Part shown: piece by piece, positions 12,062 to 24,100 of the stretch
Numbering within the stretch: the stretch's first letter is position 1
How the letters are laid out: the number at the start of each line of letters is the position of its first letter
Source of the DNA: Glandiceps talaboti
Taxonomy: Eukaryota > Hemichordata > Enteropneusta > Spengelidae
NCBI RefSeq assembly: GCF_964340395.1
Contig: NC_135566.1
Coordinates: 1,408,501-1,472,500, forward strand
Direction of reading: 5' to 3'
DNA length: 64,000 nucleotides
Notes under the pieces: generated by a model
Told to the model about the DNA's origin: nothing
What the model saw: the letters and a program-made list of their open reading frames with translations, nothing else
The model's database searches: none
Made by a program: the position numbers and the translations under genes

Positions 12062-12680
12062 ACCTGTCAAGTGAACAGGATGGACTGTGCCCTGACAAAG
12101 TCTGTCTCAAGTGAACAGAATGGACTGTACCCTGACAAAGTCTGTCTCAAGTGAACAGGATGGACTGTACCCTGTCAAAGTCTGTCTCAAGTGAACAGGA
12201 TGGACTGTACCCTGTCAAAGTCTGTCTCAAGTGAACAGGATGGACTGTACCCTGTCAAAGTCTGTCTCAAGTGAACAGGATGGACTGTGCCCTGACAAAG
12301 TCTGTCTCAAGTGAACAGAATGGACTGTACCCTGACAAAGTCTGTCTCAAGTGAACAGGATGGACTGTACCCTGACAAAGTCTGTCTCAAGTGAACAGGA
12401 TGGACTGTACCCTGTCAAAGTCTGTCTCAAGTGAACAGGATGGACTGTACCCTGTCAAAGTCTGTCTCATGTGAACAAGGTGGACTGTATCCTGACAAAG
12501 TCTGTCTCAAGTGAACAGGATGGACTGTACCCTGTCAAAGTCTGTCTCAAGTGAACAGGATGGACTGTGTCCTGACAAAGTCTGTCTCAAGTGAACAGGA
12601 TGGACTGTACCCTGTCAAAGTCTGTCTCAAGTGAACAGGATGGGCTGTACCCAGACAAAGTCTTTCTAAAGTCATGACTA
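12062..12680. repeat. 40-bp minisatellite, about 15 copies
   Basis: Fifteen head-to-tail 40-bp units start with TGGACTGTAC at 12081, 12121, 12161 and so on to 12641, differing at a few diagnostic positions (TGTGC/TGTAC, CTGACAA/CTGTCAA, ACAGAA/ACAGGA). Units 1-5 and 6-10 show nearly the same order of variants, suggesting a 200-bp higher-order duplication. The last copy is degenerate. The unit length is not a multiple of three, and I see no sign that it codes. Confidence 0.95.
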
Positions 12681-12800
12681 TGACATGTTTGTATTAATCT
12701 GGAGTCTTTGAAGAAAAAGTCTTTCTTATATTTTCTTTGTCGCTGCTGACTGCATCATCCCAAATATTGAGATGTGCAACAAATAAGACAGTTATTGAGA

Positions 12801-12903
12801 TAATATCTTTTGATATGAATGAGGCATATTCCCTGGTCAGATAGTGAGTCCTGTTCACAAGCTGTGTTTATGAAGATATAAAATCTTTTATCATACAGTT
12901 GAG
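12801..12903. repeat. Dispersed repeat, copy 2 (partner at 6535-6662)
   Basis: Nearly identical to 6535-6662 over about 90 bp, but lacking about 28 internal bases after the shared TAATATCTTTTGAT start. It begins about 120 bp after the 40-bp minisatellite. Confidence 0.7.
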
Positions 12904-13178
12904 AGATATGACTTCCTATGCCATTGAACCATTTATTTGGCTTTCTATAGTCTCAGGATAGATTCTACTAGGCAAATAGCAATATAAAAGTGTGGCATAA
13001 TATTTCGATAACAATGGGTCCCTTCTTCATGCATTTAAAGTGTCTTTGAGACCTAACTTTATGGAATTCTGAAGATACGGCCTCTTAACTTACAAGTTTT
13101 ATGAAGGTTTTCTCAATATGACAGTTGTAAAAGATAGATTTTTATTTAGTAGTATGATACTGCACTCAGGGTAAATAT

Positions 13179-13278
13179 AAGGTCTATCTCTCCTGCCCAA
13201 ACATTTCAGAAGCTATGAAGGACTACTAACAAAGGTCTATCTCTCCTGCCCAAACAGCTATGTAGGACTACTAACAAT
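13179..13278. repeat. Two-copy tandem duplication, period 53 bp
   Basis: AAGGTCTATCTCTCCTGCCC followed by an AGCTATG...GGACTACTAACAA block occurs at 13179 and again at 13232, with a small internal indel. Confidence 0.75.
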
Positions 13279-16200
13279 GGTGAAGAATGGGTGTTGGTAG
13301 CTTATCTTAGCAGTCTCCTGATAAGGTAGCTTATATAATAAAAGGTCTTCTGACCTGACACATGTAAGGTATGACATTTTATCATAATAGTGATATAGTG
13401 ATGAGTATGGGGTCCCTCCTGACCAGGCAGCCCAGATATAGAGTTTTTGAACCCACAAATTCTCATAAAAAGAACCATTCTAACAGTGATATACTAGGCA
13501 ACTCACTGCACAATGTATAATGACAACCTGATACTTCTTTGAATAGGCTTATATGTTAGGGTTTTGATTCCTAAAGTTCTGAATAAACACACCCAAGGAC
13601 AGAGTTTCTTTCGATCTTGCTGTTTTGCACATAAAGGGTCATAGCCATGTTTAGGACAAAGGCCTCTGGTAGGTCATAAAGTGGATTTGTCTGACAGTCA
13701 ATAGGTGAAGATAGCAATCCACTGACCATTCTTAAGGTAGGGTATTCTGTAATGATGTAGCTCCTTATCACTAAGTTCTCTTGACAAAAATGATCCTTCT
13801 GTACAATTTGTCCATTAAGTGTGCTTTAAAGTTTGTGGTTTCTAACCTAATTATTTTAAGATAGCTAGTCTTTCAGTACCTGACAGTTCTGAAGACACAG
13901 TCTCCAAATCCGATAGTTTTGAACTGATAGATTGGTGTGTTCTGATATAACGGATCTAAAGATACAAGTCTCTATTCTGAACCCATAGTTCTATTGATGT
14001 AAAGATGGTGTATTTCAACCTAATAATATAACACAATGGCTTGTTATAAACCTAACTTTGCTCTAGAATAGAAGTTCTAACTATTTGCAATGTAACCAAT
14101 TTTATGACATTTCAGTAACAAAAGACGACACTCCACAGTCAGTAATAAGTAAAAAACTATGTTATTACTTTCTCTTACAAGTGTCAATATCATGACTATA
14201 AAATGTAGTGTTTTTAAAAAGAAGTTATCCATATTTATCAGTGATTGGTATTGTCAAATACTTTTCAGGTTTTATGTACCATATATTGAAATTCAGTCCA
14301 ATAACTCTTCCATGCAAAATTTCATAGAAACTTTTACGATTCTTTTAAAAGAGTAAAGAAAAAAATTCTCACTGATAGAACTGTGGATAATGACTAGAAC
14401 ATTTGTCTTCACACTTTATGAACATAATCTAAACTGTCCTAGTCTAGAGTCTTGGCTATCTGACTTAACATACTGGTTTGACCCAATGACATTGTTAAGT
14501 CACATAGTCTCTGGGCTAAAATTGTCCTCATCCAGGTACAGAATTTAGTTATAACAAAAAACGTGATTTGGTATTAGTTCTTTAGGTTCAGAGATGCCAG
14601 GCAGGGAAAACAAACATGTACTGTAACTGACTGTTTCACTAGAAAATTTTACAAAACAAGAAGTGTTTTTTGTCTGTCTGTACTTTGCTCCACCCTTCCC
14701 TGAATTTCTTACATCACTCTTTTTTTGTGGGGAATTAATACTAGTACTATTTGAAATGTGTCGAGTTAACATTATCACTCTGTGTAATAAACTATGAGTA
14801 TTGATACATTGATGTTGTGATGTGCACGTCGCTCTACTCAACTCTATATATGACAAATGAAAAGCCATAATTTTATTCAAAACTATGAAATAATTATGCA
14901 ATACCTAGAATGGATACAGTAGTTGTTCAGGTTCAAAGTGCAAAGTTCAAAGTGCAAATATGTTTGTATACTGAAATAGTTTTCTCCATATTTGGAGAAG
15001 TTGTAGATTTCAAGTATTTGAATACAGTATGTATTGTGTGCAGAAACAGTGACATTGAAAATATTAATCATAGATTTAAGTTCTTTCAGTTTTTCAAGGT
15101 ACCATTTTTATAGAATTTCAATAGAATTTAATACAATGTATATGTATATTAGTGTTGAGTTTCTTATCATAAAAATGGTGGAACAATTAAAGTGTTGTTT
15201 TTAGACTTTGAGAGAATGCATTTCATAAACAACGATTCAGTTTCCTATGGAGATCAGTCTAATTTGAGGCACCACCACATCAAGCTTGACCAATCAGGAG
15301 CAAATATTTCATCACATGATTGCATCAAAGAATCATGTGACCAGTCATAGCCTATCAGCTTGTTTAAAATGGACTGTTCAGCTTGGTTAATACTAATATT
15401 GATACGTGTTTGCCTCAAAGTAACTGCTCCTAATGGGATTTGCTGTATGCATCACAATAATATTCAACTTCTTTTTAGAGTTCTGTAGTGGACAACATAG
15501 CCTGCTGTCATTGTTTTTGATAAGCTACATCAATTCTTCCATTTAGTATGTGCAATATTAAAAGTCCTTGTTTTGAAAATCAGTCTCTTGGTTTCTTTGT
15601 TTCCTTCTTCTTTATCTATATCAGACTATGCATGTCAGTTACAACCTTCTTTTTTGCCGTTCAAAAATGTTAAATAAAACAGTTGGTATGAGAGTTGTGT
15701 CAACAAAGGCCAGTTCAAAGGATAATAAAATAGATGACATTTAATGGAAAGGACTTATTTTCAATCCTGGGTTAGAGTCTCAACGTTTTCCAACATGTAT
15801 CAAGCCAACATCTGCACAAATACAGTCCCCAAAACACAATTATTTTCAAAAATACAGTGACAGAGTTCTTTCTTTTATATTCTTAATACCATTATAGTCT
15901 AACATTAGGAGATAACAAATCTCCAATTCTCTCTAAAGAGGCAGTTTCTTAGGCCCTCTGTGAATGTGTTACATGGTCAAAGTCATGTAGCGTTACAAAC
16001 ATCATCTTAATTAATCAGACCCCAATTTATATGCAGATTAGAGTTGGATAAGGCCAGGTCAAATAAATGGTAAACAAGTTGACATAAGTCAGTAACATGT
16101 AAAGGATTGAATGGATAGTGTGATTGAATCAAACTCTCTGTATCTCACATCAAGAACTTTCTCCTTCAAAACTTAAAGTGTGTGTTAACTGCAATAATTG

Positions 16201-16290
16201 GAGAATTATTTTTGTTTTTGAGCTTTTTATTATTCGGGGTTTGCACTCCCAGAAATGAAAAAAAGCTCAAAAACCACAAAATAACTCTAC
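16201..16290. repeat. Imperfect inverted repeat (hairpin)
   Basis: The left arm around TTTTTGAGCTTTTT and the right arm around AAAAAAAGCTCAAAAA pair over about 30-35 bases, with a loop around 16234-16250. It may be a small MITE remnant; no target-site duplication was identified. Confidence 0.5.
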
Positions 16291-17641
16291 AACTATTACA
16301 GCTGTGTGTGTTTTCTCATAAGAACATGATGATTAGCCATATTGCTCTATGTTGGTGAAAAGATGGAGTGACTTTTAATGACTACAGGTAAGCTACACCT
16401 CATCCTTAGGTAAACTTCAAACTTTACCTTTGATATTCAACATTAGAGTAGTTTATATGTAATGTCAATACAACTCATAAAGGTGCTGAACATAGCTGAT
16501 ATAAATTTACCAGGAATACCACATATATGAATCAAATATTACCCCCACACCCACCTCATACATACACACTTAAAATTGAGATCGTGTCTGAAGATCATTC
16601 TTTTGATGATTTTATTTGTGGCAATAATTTAAAGTGTCCCACATTTCCACGTAGGAAATGGGCTCTACAGCTAGGAGAATGGAGAATGGCTAAATAACAT
16701 CTGCTCTTCAATGTGTAACCATGTTTTTCATCTGAGTGGCCACTGACTCAAGTATATTGCTAAATGATGATAATTGAACTTCTAGCCTCCATTCATTTGT
16801 CCATTATCTTTGTCACTTCAGTCAATGTTGTGAAATAGACAAAATGATGACAGATTGAAAAAGATGATCGTTGAGGGCGCTCCATATTGGTTAAAGTGAC
16901 AGCAATGTGCCCACAATGGTAGTCTTTCAGTACACCTCTGTAGGATCAAATACAGCATGAAATGTCACACATTATCTCACTGGGTGGACACAAATAAACA
17001 GTTTTGTGTTTGAATCTTCCTTGTTCCATCCAAGTGATGTCAATTTGTGGAATTAAATTACATTGATACATTTCCCATTAACTTTAGCAAGCCAAGAGTG
17101 TCAATCTGTCAACTTTTAACCAACCAGCCCAATGGTGTGAATGAGAGATAAAGTTGGAAGTTGTAATATAGTGCCATTTTCATCAGAGACTCGGCAATTT
17201 TGTTTTTAATCCATTTGGGTCTGGTGGTGTACATGTATTTATATTCTAATTCTAATTCTTACATTTTGTGAGTTCTTTTATTAAAAAAAATAGAATAAAT
17301 TTTGTCTATTTTATTTTAATTCTACAGTCTCTGTAAAAAACCCTCCAGGGTTTTAAAGAGATAAGAAATTCAAGCATATTTCGTACTCGCATACTACAGA
17401 TATAGCTTTCGTATACTTGTGTTGCCACCTTAGTGAAAATGAATGAAACTTTTCAGTTATAATCACTGACAAACTGAACAAAAATTCTTACCACTACTGA
17501 ACAGAGTAGGTATATAGTCCTGAGAATTGTCAAATATATGTGATGTATAAATTATTGAATGTCTGTGAGTTTGTAACACATTTCACACGATACTAAAATG
17601 GTAAGAAACTGCCATACCAAATTTCATTTCATTGCATTAAA

Positions 17642-18408
17642 TTACAATATTTTACTAGTCATTACTGATCTGTTTCCAGCGATACATTCTGCTTCTTTTC
17701 TCTTCTTCCACTCACAAATCTCTGTGAAGTCACAGCTATGACATTTCCATGCCTCCTCTATATCTACTCCTTCCACTTCCCTCTGACCCCTCCAAAATGA
17801 AAAATAATGGTCCAGTCTGCCCATCAGCCAATCAGAATCAAACTTCACAGTGTCACTTGCAAATGATTGACAGTCCCCTTGAAAGCAGTATTCCACTACC
17901 AAAGAGTCAACACATGGTAGGTCAGAGAACTGAAACTGTAACAAAACAATGTCTAGCAGTTCTCCAAATAATGTACAGCTGATTCCACTCTTCCCCATGT
18001 GTTGCATGACTTCCTCACCCAACTGCTTAGTCTCATCCACCCCTACATGCTGAATGAAATGTTCCTTGGTAAGATGACCAAGTACAAGTTCGTCAAAAAG
18101 TTGCTTGTATATCATGACTTGTAAAGCATGGTTTCTCTTTTGTGCTCTGCTAGGGAGTGACCTGGACTTGGCCCTTGATTTGAATTCACACAAAACTAAT
18201 TCTCCCTTTTCATTATATCGAATTTCATCAATGATTCCGACTACGAAAATTCCTTTACCAAATGGTTCACCGAATATTGGTAATTCCCGGATACAAGGAC
18301 TTCCATATGTCAACCCTTTGATTCCATCTATCATATTCAGGAATTTGATGGCCCAACTATCTTCTTTACTAGTGACTGTGACTGGTACAATGTCATGTAC
18401 TTCTAACT
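17642..18408 (-). CDS. EXO5: EXO5 (exonuclease V), coding exon 2: nuclease core and Fe-S C terminus
   Basis: EXO5 (DEM1 family) is a single-strand-specific DNA exonuclease acting in genome maintenance and interstrand-crosslink repair. The exon starts after a TATTCCAG acceptor; its first two bases complete the codon split by the intron (phase 1), giving HLAR-ELEVHDIV, as in vertebrate EXO5. It codes for residues 125-379. Visible are the PD-(D/E)XK nuclease signature (GIIDE Asp185, then CEFKSR Glu199 and Lys201) and the C-terminal iron-sulfur cysteines in CHSCDFTEICEW (Cys347, Cys350, Cys356). The total of 379 residues agrees with the usual length of about 370. No frameshift or missing catalytic residue is seen. 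AT-rich sequence with AATAAA on this strand follows near 17280-17320. Short plus-strand open frames over this exon are shadows. Confidence 0.95.
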
Positions 18409-18803
18409 CTGGAATATAGAAGAAAGCAGTAAAGTGTAAAATACAGTAACATACTTAAAATATGATGAGTTGTAGTTTTTACTGCCAGTGACATTGACAG
18501 TCAACAATGTCCATTCTAACAGTATAGAAATCAAATCAAGCTGCTACTGAATTAATTCCATTGAATGAATAGAGGGCGCTCTTTACAACTCCACACCACA
18601 TCGGGAGATACACATTTCAAAACAGCTCAATGAAATGAGGGCGCTCTTTACACCACAGCTCTCTCTCTCTTCCACTAATAGTATTAAAACACGACTGAAA
18701 TAGTTCACAACAGGGCGCTCTTTACACCACAGCCCTACTCTATTTCTCCCTCTCAGTATTCAATAATATGATATAATATATATGTTATCTTGTTTCATCT
18801 TAC
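18409..18803 (-). other. EXO5 intron with repeated GGGCGCTCTTTACA motif
   Basis: A 395-bp intron with GTAAGA donor and CAG acceptor on the minus strand. It contains three copies of a GGGCGCTCTTTACA(C/A) segment on the plus strand (near 18574, 18639, 18713), each in a partly duplicated context that includes CCACA. Confidence 0.85.
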
Positions 18804-19176
18804 CTCTTGCAAGATGCATGCTGGAACCTTTGGTCATAGCTTCATTTTCAACCGGTACAGTAGGAACAGTGTACGTGTACAAAAGATGTTGTTCACACCA
18901 AGACTGAGATGTTATATCAGTCACACACAATCTACCCCTTCTGTATTTCAACAATGGTGTTGCCTTTTTAGTATGTCTTGAAGTCTTTAGGTCTTCTTTT
19001 GTTGGTGTCACCATACAGCCTTCAGCACCTCCACAACATGATACAGTGTTTGCATGTGAAATATCAGTTGACAATGTTTCCTCTGATCCTTTACATTGGA
19101 CTTTGTCATCTTTCTTCTGTTTTTTTATTACAGTCACTGTTGGCAACTGTGAACAATCATTCTTGGCACCACTCAT
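18804..19176 (-). CDS. EXO5: EXO5 (exonuclease V), coding exon 1: N-terminal region
   Basis: This exon codes for residues 1-124 and the first base of codon 125. The start MSGAKNDC is the first in-frame ATG after an upstream splice acceptor (TTTTTTCAG ending at 19192). It also gives an N-terminal extension of about 80 residues before the conserved CVTDITSQSWCEQ, similar in length to vertebrate EXO5. Cys94 in SQSWCEQ is the expected first ligand of the [4Fe-4S] cluster, the other three being in exon 2. The N terminus is Lys/Ser/Thr-rich and probably disordered. The exon ends SSMHLAR before a GTAAGA donor, matching the conserved HLARE(L/I)E site of the family. The presence of a 5' UTR intron is inferred from the acceptor. 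Confidence 0.92.
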
Positions 19177-19191
19177 CTTTGTTATTTTTCC
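19177..19191 (-). other. EXO5 5' UTR piece preceded by a splice acceptor
   Basis: Fifteen bases separate a good acceptor (a T-rich run then CAG on the minus strand) from the EXO5 start codon. This implies at least one noncoding upstream exon, not located, probably in 19.3-20.4 kb. Confidence 0.5.
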
Positions 19192-20207
19192 CTGAAAAAA
19201 TGATAATAGATGACCTGTAAAGCCTAAAAAAATTGTTTGGTTCTAGTTACCGGACCCCACTTAGTTTTTCATATTCGAGAAAAAAAATAAAATAAAAATT
19301 GCAAAAATTGTGAAGTCTTGTGAGAAATAGTGGATGCGGAAACTGACATCAACTTAAAAAGACAATATAAAACTATTCTTCCAATCTGTAATTGCTGTAC
19401 ATCTGATAAGAAGAAACCAATAACACAGAGACGATATGGAAAACATAACTACCTCAACTAGACACTCACACATGGAAAAAAAAAAATTTTAAATAATAAT
19501 AAAAAATCTACCAACCAGTTTATATCTTTATTTTTTGAGTTTGTTTCTGTATCTGATCAATACTAGTCATATTTTCTCTAATTTTAGTCATCTTTAATTT
19601 TACTGCCAATGCTGCTCTTGAAGTGAGCCCATTACCCAATAAATAAATACATTGTAAATAAATAAATATAGCACTCTTCTCTTTTTGCTACACTATTGTT
19701 TTTATTGGCATGTTACTCATGTAAATACAGTCTTTATGAAATTGTTTTCTGGATTTCACAATTTGAAATCTTCTCATTGATCATACTGTGGCTATCACAA
19801 GACTTTACATTCTAACAGCATTAATTCCAGTACTGTCATAATATGATTGAAAACACTTGATAACATATGAGTCATTATGACAATGGAAAAAAAAACATGG
19901 CATGAAAGGTGTCTAGACTAAATATTGATGGAACCACTTAGGAAGAAGTTCCTGATCAAAAGATGCCCTATTCCTGTCAACTATCACTTTATGGTGTATC
20001 ATTTTAAATATACACGTTCAAGAAAAATGGTGAGCTATTATCAATTAAATATGTGTTTCCCCTCCATTGTCTATGATAATATAATAATATAGTTTCTCAC
20101 ATACCGTGAAATAAGTGGTACTAGTAGGAAAATTACGTTATCGTTGTAGCAAATCTGGTGTCGTTCTTTCTATCCCTCTTTAATTAGAACACTTTCAACG
20201 AAATGTA
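19192..20207. other. EXO5 upstream region, no gene recognised
   Basis: AT-rich sequence with several A-runs. It probably contains an EXO5 5' UTR intron, and possibly a divergent promoter region toward 20.2 kb, where CpG content rises. No exon could be placed with confidence. Confidence 0.4.
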
Positions 20208-20419
20208 ATGGGCAGCTTGAGAGGTACTTTAGAACCAGGGTTCAATGTCAACAATCAAATAGTATATGATCGATCAAACCGCGGGGTACGAGCTGTACGG
20301 GTACCCCAGGGCAGACTCATGAGACTGCCTATTTCGAACCTCCCGCGTTTAGCGCCCTCAGGCGAAAGGTCATTCAACAACTATTTTACTAAAGTTACAA
20401 CAGCGGAAATAAAAAGGAA
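20208..20419 (+). CDS. Unassigned possible first exon in a CpG-richer patch
   Basis: An ATG-initiated frame of about 70 codons starts MGSLRGTLEPGF and runs to ...TAEIKRK, where a GTACAT donor-like site follows AAAAG. It is noticeably richer in CpG and in Arg/Pro codons than its surroundings, as first exons and promoters often are. I do not recognise the peptide. It could be an upstream exon of the LIAT1-like gene (5' UTR or alternative start), the first exon of another gene, or the noncoding promoter region of EXO5 read on the wrong strand. Joining it to the exon at 20907 would not continue the LIAT1 frame. Confidence 0.3.
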
Positions 20420-20923
20420 AAGGTACATGAGCTTACTTATTTGTCAGTGGAACTTTCTCCGATCGTAGAACTGGTAATCACAGATACAAAACTCTGATTT
20501 ACGTTCGAAGTGAGGAATTTCAAGTGCAGACAGTTCGCTACATACTTGACCTACATGGAAACGGACTTCTTACATTGTGTAAACTGAAGTAATCATACGC
20601 ATGAACCAAATTTTGTATTATTTCTGTTTTTTATCAATATTTTCACTTCTCACCTATCAAAAATAAGTTTTTGTGTGGAGATACTATGCTATCATGATGA
20701 TAAAATACTTTCGTTGTAATTTAGGTAAAAAACAATAAAAATTGGCACTAAGTTATGTCGGCGTTGTAATATGACAATGCTGAGTTGTTCGGTCCACCTG
20801 TTGCCTTCTTTGAATCTGTACGTGTTTTGTGTAGTGTTTGACATAATTATATTGTCGTCGCCTGTAGTCTGTCGTTGGGCTTCCGTGTAATCAATAAAAT
20901 TTTCAGCGCTTCGTGTTTCGGCA

Positions 20924-21107
20924 ATGGATACCCGTACAACAGTAAAGAAGAAGACGTCCACGACAGCTAGTCCAGCTGATCAACCCAAAAAATCCGGTAA
21001 GAAAAGGCGGAAATCAAAACTGAAGACGAAACCGAGCGATGGTACGAAGAAAACTTCGAAAGTGTCTTCACCCGATGAACCACAGTCCGACGGCTCAAAC
21101 GAACGAG
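20924..21107 (+). CDS. LIAT1: LIAT1-like gene, coding exon 1 (lysine-rich N terminus)
   Basis: LIAT1 is a ligand of the arginyltransferase ATE1 and also interacts with JMJD6; it is intrinsically disordered. This exon encodes 61 residues beginning MDTRTTVKKKTSTTAS, with a dense basic stretch KKSGKKRRKSKLKTK (about residues 22-36) resembling the lysine-rich N-terminal region of LIAT1, then an acidic/Ser-rich tail. It ends in phase 1 at GAG|GTACGT. Upstream, ATTTTCAG at 20899-20906 could be an acceptor, so a 5' noncoding exon may exist. The link to the C-terminal exon at 42.7 kb rests on matching phase, strand and the LIAT1-like architecture; it is inferred, because 17-21 kb separate the exons. 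Confidence 0.6.
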
Positions 21108-24100
21108 GTACGTACCGTGCATGGGGCTGTCTACACCAAGTGGGGCATTATTAATGCGTTATCCATCCAACCCTTTCTTTCACTTGGTACGAGTGTACAT
21201 ACAATTATTGGGTGGAGACGAAGTACATCATACTTGTGAAAGCGTTGTCGTGAAACGTATTATTAAAGTTATAGAATCTTCTAAGTAAGTATTAACTCAC
21301 CACCCTCTTGACATATTTTGAATCGGAAGAGACCACAATGGTGGAGTGTCATTTTTTTCACACACCTGACTCTAAAATAGTTCTTAATACAGATTTGGTA
21401 CACATTTTAGGTCATCAGAGAGAAAAAATACGTGTCGAACAGCAACATATATGTATATTACTATTTGACGATTTCTCAAGTTTCAAAAATGTGAAGATTT
21501 ACGAGTCAGATATTTATATCTTCAGAGCTGTTATACGTTAAAGAATGTTCTATAACTTGTAACTCGGAAGACACGCTCACAAAATAGTACACGGTCCAGA
21601 CAAAAATTGTGTCAATAGACACTGTAAATTTCATTACAACGACTGACACCTTTCAAGTATTTCAATGGTGTAATGTGAATACAAATTACAATTGTCAAGA
21701 CAGCTTTAGGAAGGGAATTCTACAAAACTAACACCACCATAAAATCAACCTACACTACAGTTACAGGTTTGATTACCCAGCAATGTGTGTATCTAACAAG
21801 TCTAGGATGTTGCGTACAGTGTTGTCAATACAGGTCAAAGATTAAACGCGTAAATGCATTAATTTCAGTTGCCCTCAGGTGTCTAATAAAGCCACACATT
21901 CCACGACCTATCAAAGGTTCCTAAATTGTTGTTTCATGACCACTCGGCGAACAATTGTCTTCCTGGCTATTGAAGGTTATTTTTTTAACTGACATTTTGT
22001 TTTCACTATAAATGTACATTAAGTAGTCAACTGTTCAATGTTTTAGTCACCTAATGCAGATGTGGAACAATGTAATCAGAAAGATCAAGCAAGTCTGTCT
22101 GGTTCTCGGCACATTATGGGGCTATTTACAGCCAGGTAGGGGTCTTTCTGACATAAAGGAGAGTTAAGACTGACGATTAGTAGACACACACTGCCCACTG
22201 TGTTCATTAATGCCTTTTTAGCTAATCCCTTATCCCATTTTAAAACTACCAAACAAAAAGAAAAAGACTTCGATACTGTTAGGGTTAGTTAGGGTCAGTG
22301 CAGGCAAGACATGTGCCTCATTGCTAATATCCAGTTGTCCCTTTAGTTTCTTGCCATGATTCTCGACAAGGTAGATTGGTAGATTGTGCAATTTACTGCC
22401 AAATGACAACTAATTTCACTGTAGGGTCTATGACTCAATGCAACATTTAAACTGAATATGTAAAAAGAATTATCATGAAGTTAGTTACAGCCAGTTCAGT
22501 TCTGTGGGTACATTTCATTTTTATTGTTGATACCTAGCTACAGAGGTAACCCAATACTCCAATACACTTGGCTCCTGTTTTTTTAGAAATACACTGATAC
22601 AACCACAAAGGTGCATTGTTGAGTTGAATTACTTGTACCAAATTGTTTTACAATTTAGACTTAAGTAGTTACAACCCATGAATACAGAAAGTGTTGACCA
22701 AAGTAAAAAGGAAGCAGATTTTAGAAAAGTCGCTAAATTTAAGCTATATAGAAATGCTTTTAAAACGCCTTAAGTTCTAAAATGAACCTTTAAACTCATA
22801 ATGTACAGGATATAGTAATGTTTTAAGAGCTATTTCAGTGTTTTGGTTGATCAAATCAAAGTTATGGTTAAGAGCTTTACATTAATATTTGGACATGTGA
22901 TTCACCAGAATGTGATTTTTATATTATATAGGAATGTTTGATTCACCAGAGTGTGATTTTTTTATTTTTTTTTATAAGCTTGCGTATACCTCTGAGGAAC
23001 TTTACCAGACCTTTCCATAAAATCATGATTGATATTATCATGAATTGATATTGTGTAAAATTGCATACCTGTATCAGTTTAAATTACTCACATTAATGTA
23101 GTCATATTGAAAAGTGTTAAAACAAATTACAATGAAACATTTCTCATAGTTCCGACCACAACTCAAAGTGTCAACATTTTAAAAGTTGCAACCAACAACA
23201 GCATTGTTCACACAAATGAATGATTGATGTCTATTGATGTCATCTGATGTGTTATTTGTTATAAATTCATGAGAGTGGAGAAGAACCTACAAAACCTGGG
23301 GGTGGGGGGCAAAGGACAGCCACTTCTCTAGATATAACACCCTCACACCCTCAATCGTGTATATGTGTACACTATAGAAAGAAAGAAATAGTTTTCTAAG
23401 TGTTATGGGTCAGGTTTACACCCAGTGGTAAACATCTAATCATTATGTAATGTCTACAGGACTTCATTCCTCTTTTATCATCTTACCTGTCTTCAATATT
23501 GTCTGGGCAAGTAATTTTTGGATATAATTTACAGAATTTTCAGAACAAATATGATAATATTACTGAGCCTCAACTCTTTTCACATTGAGCATATGAAATA
23601 GTAGGAACCTCTTGCCCATGTATTTATAATAATGAATTGATAGTGTCTTCAAGAACCCAAGAATGTCACGTTGTGAATATTTATGTCACGTTGTGAATAT
23701 TTTAATAGCTAATCTAACAGTGTGTTGTTCTTTTAATGCCCTCATTATAGAGTAGTGGTTCATACTTTACATTTCATGTCTTCTTAAACAATAGAATTAA
23801 TTAACATATTTCCAAGGATTCATCTTAGTTTTCTGGGGAGAACATCGTACATTTGGGTTGTTTTGTTTTGTTCATCATAGATGTGACAACTTATTATAAA
23901 GAAGCTAGTAAATAGGAAAACATCGTAGGTTATACTTCATTGCCCAAACAGAAACAACTACAAACAACAAAAGGAAGAACTACTGTGACAACAGTGGGCT
24001 GATTATAGAGCTTCTTTGCCAAATTGGCAATGGGGTACAGATAGTACACATAGCCTTACCAACACAATGGTTGTTAAAAACAAGATTACAGGATTGTACA

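Larger units (their letters stand above)
10101..17200. other. Intergenic region between syntaxin 1 and EXO5
   Basis: No gene, exon or RNA gene was recognised on either strand; short open frames lack splice context and family resemblance. It contains the 40-bp minisatellite (12062-12680), the second copy of the dispersed repeat (12801-12903), a 53-bp tandem duplication (13179-13278) and an inverted repeat near 16201-16290. Confidence 0.6.

Noticed and set aside
12062-12680. CRISPR-like array
   Set aside because: Units are contiguous 40-bp repeats with no unique spacers, in a clearly eukaryotic context; it is a minisatellite.
14545-14901. 118-codon minus-strand frame
   Set aside because: Longest non-repeat frame of its region, but no family resemblance, no splice or promoter context, and AT-rich composition like its surroundings.
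17749-18419. Plus-strand frames of 77 and 104 codons
   Set aside because: Antisense shadows of EXO5 coding exon 2.
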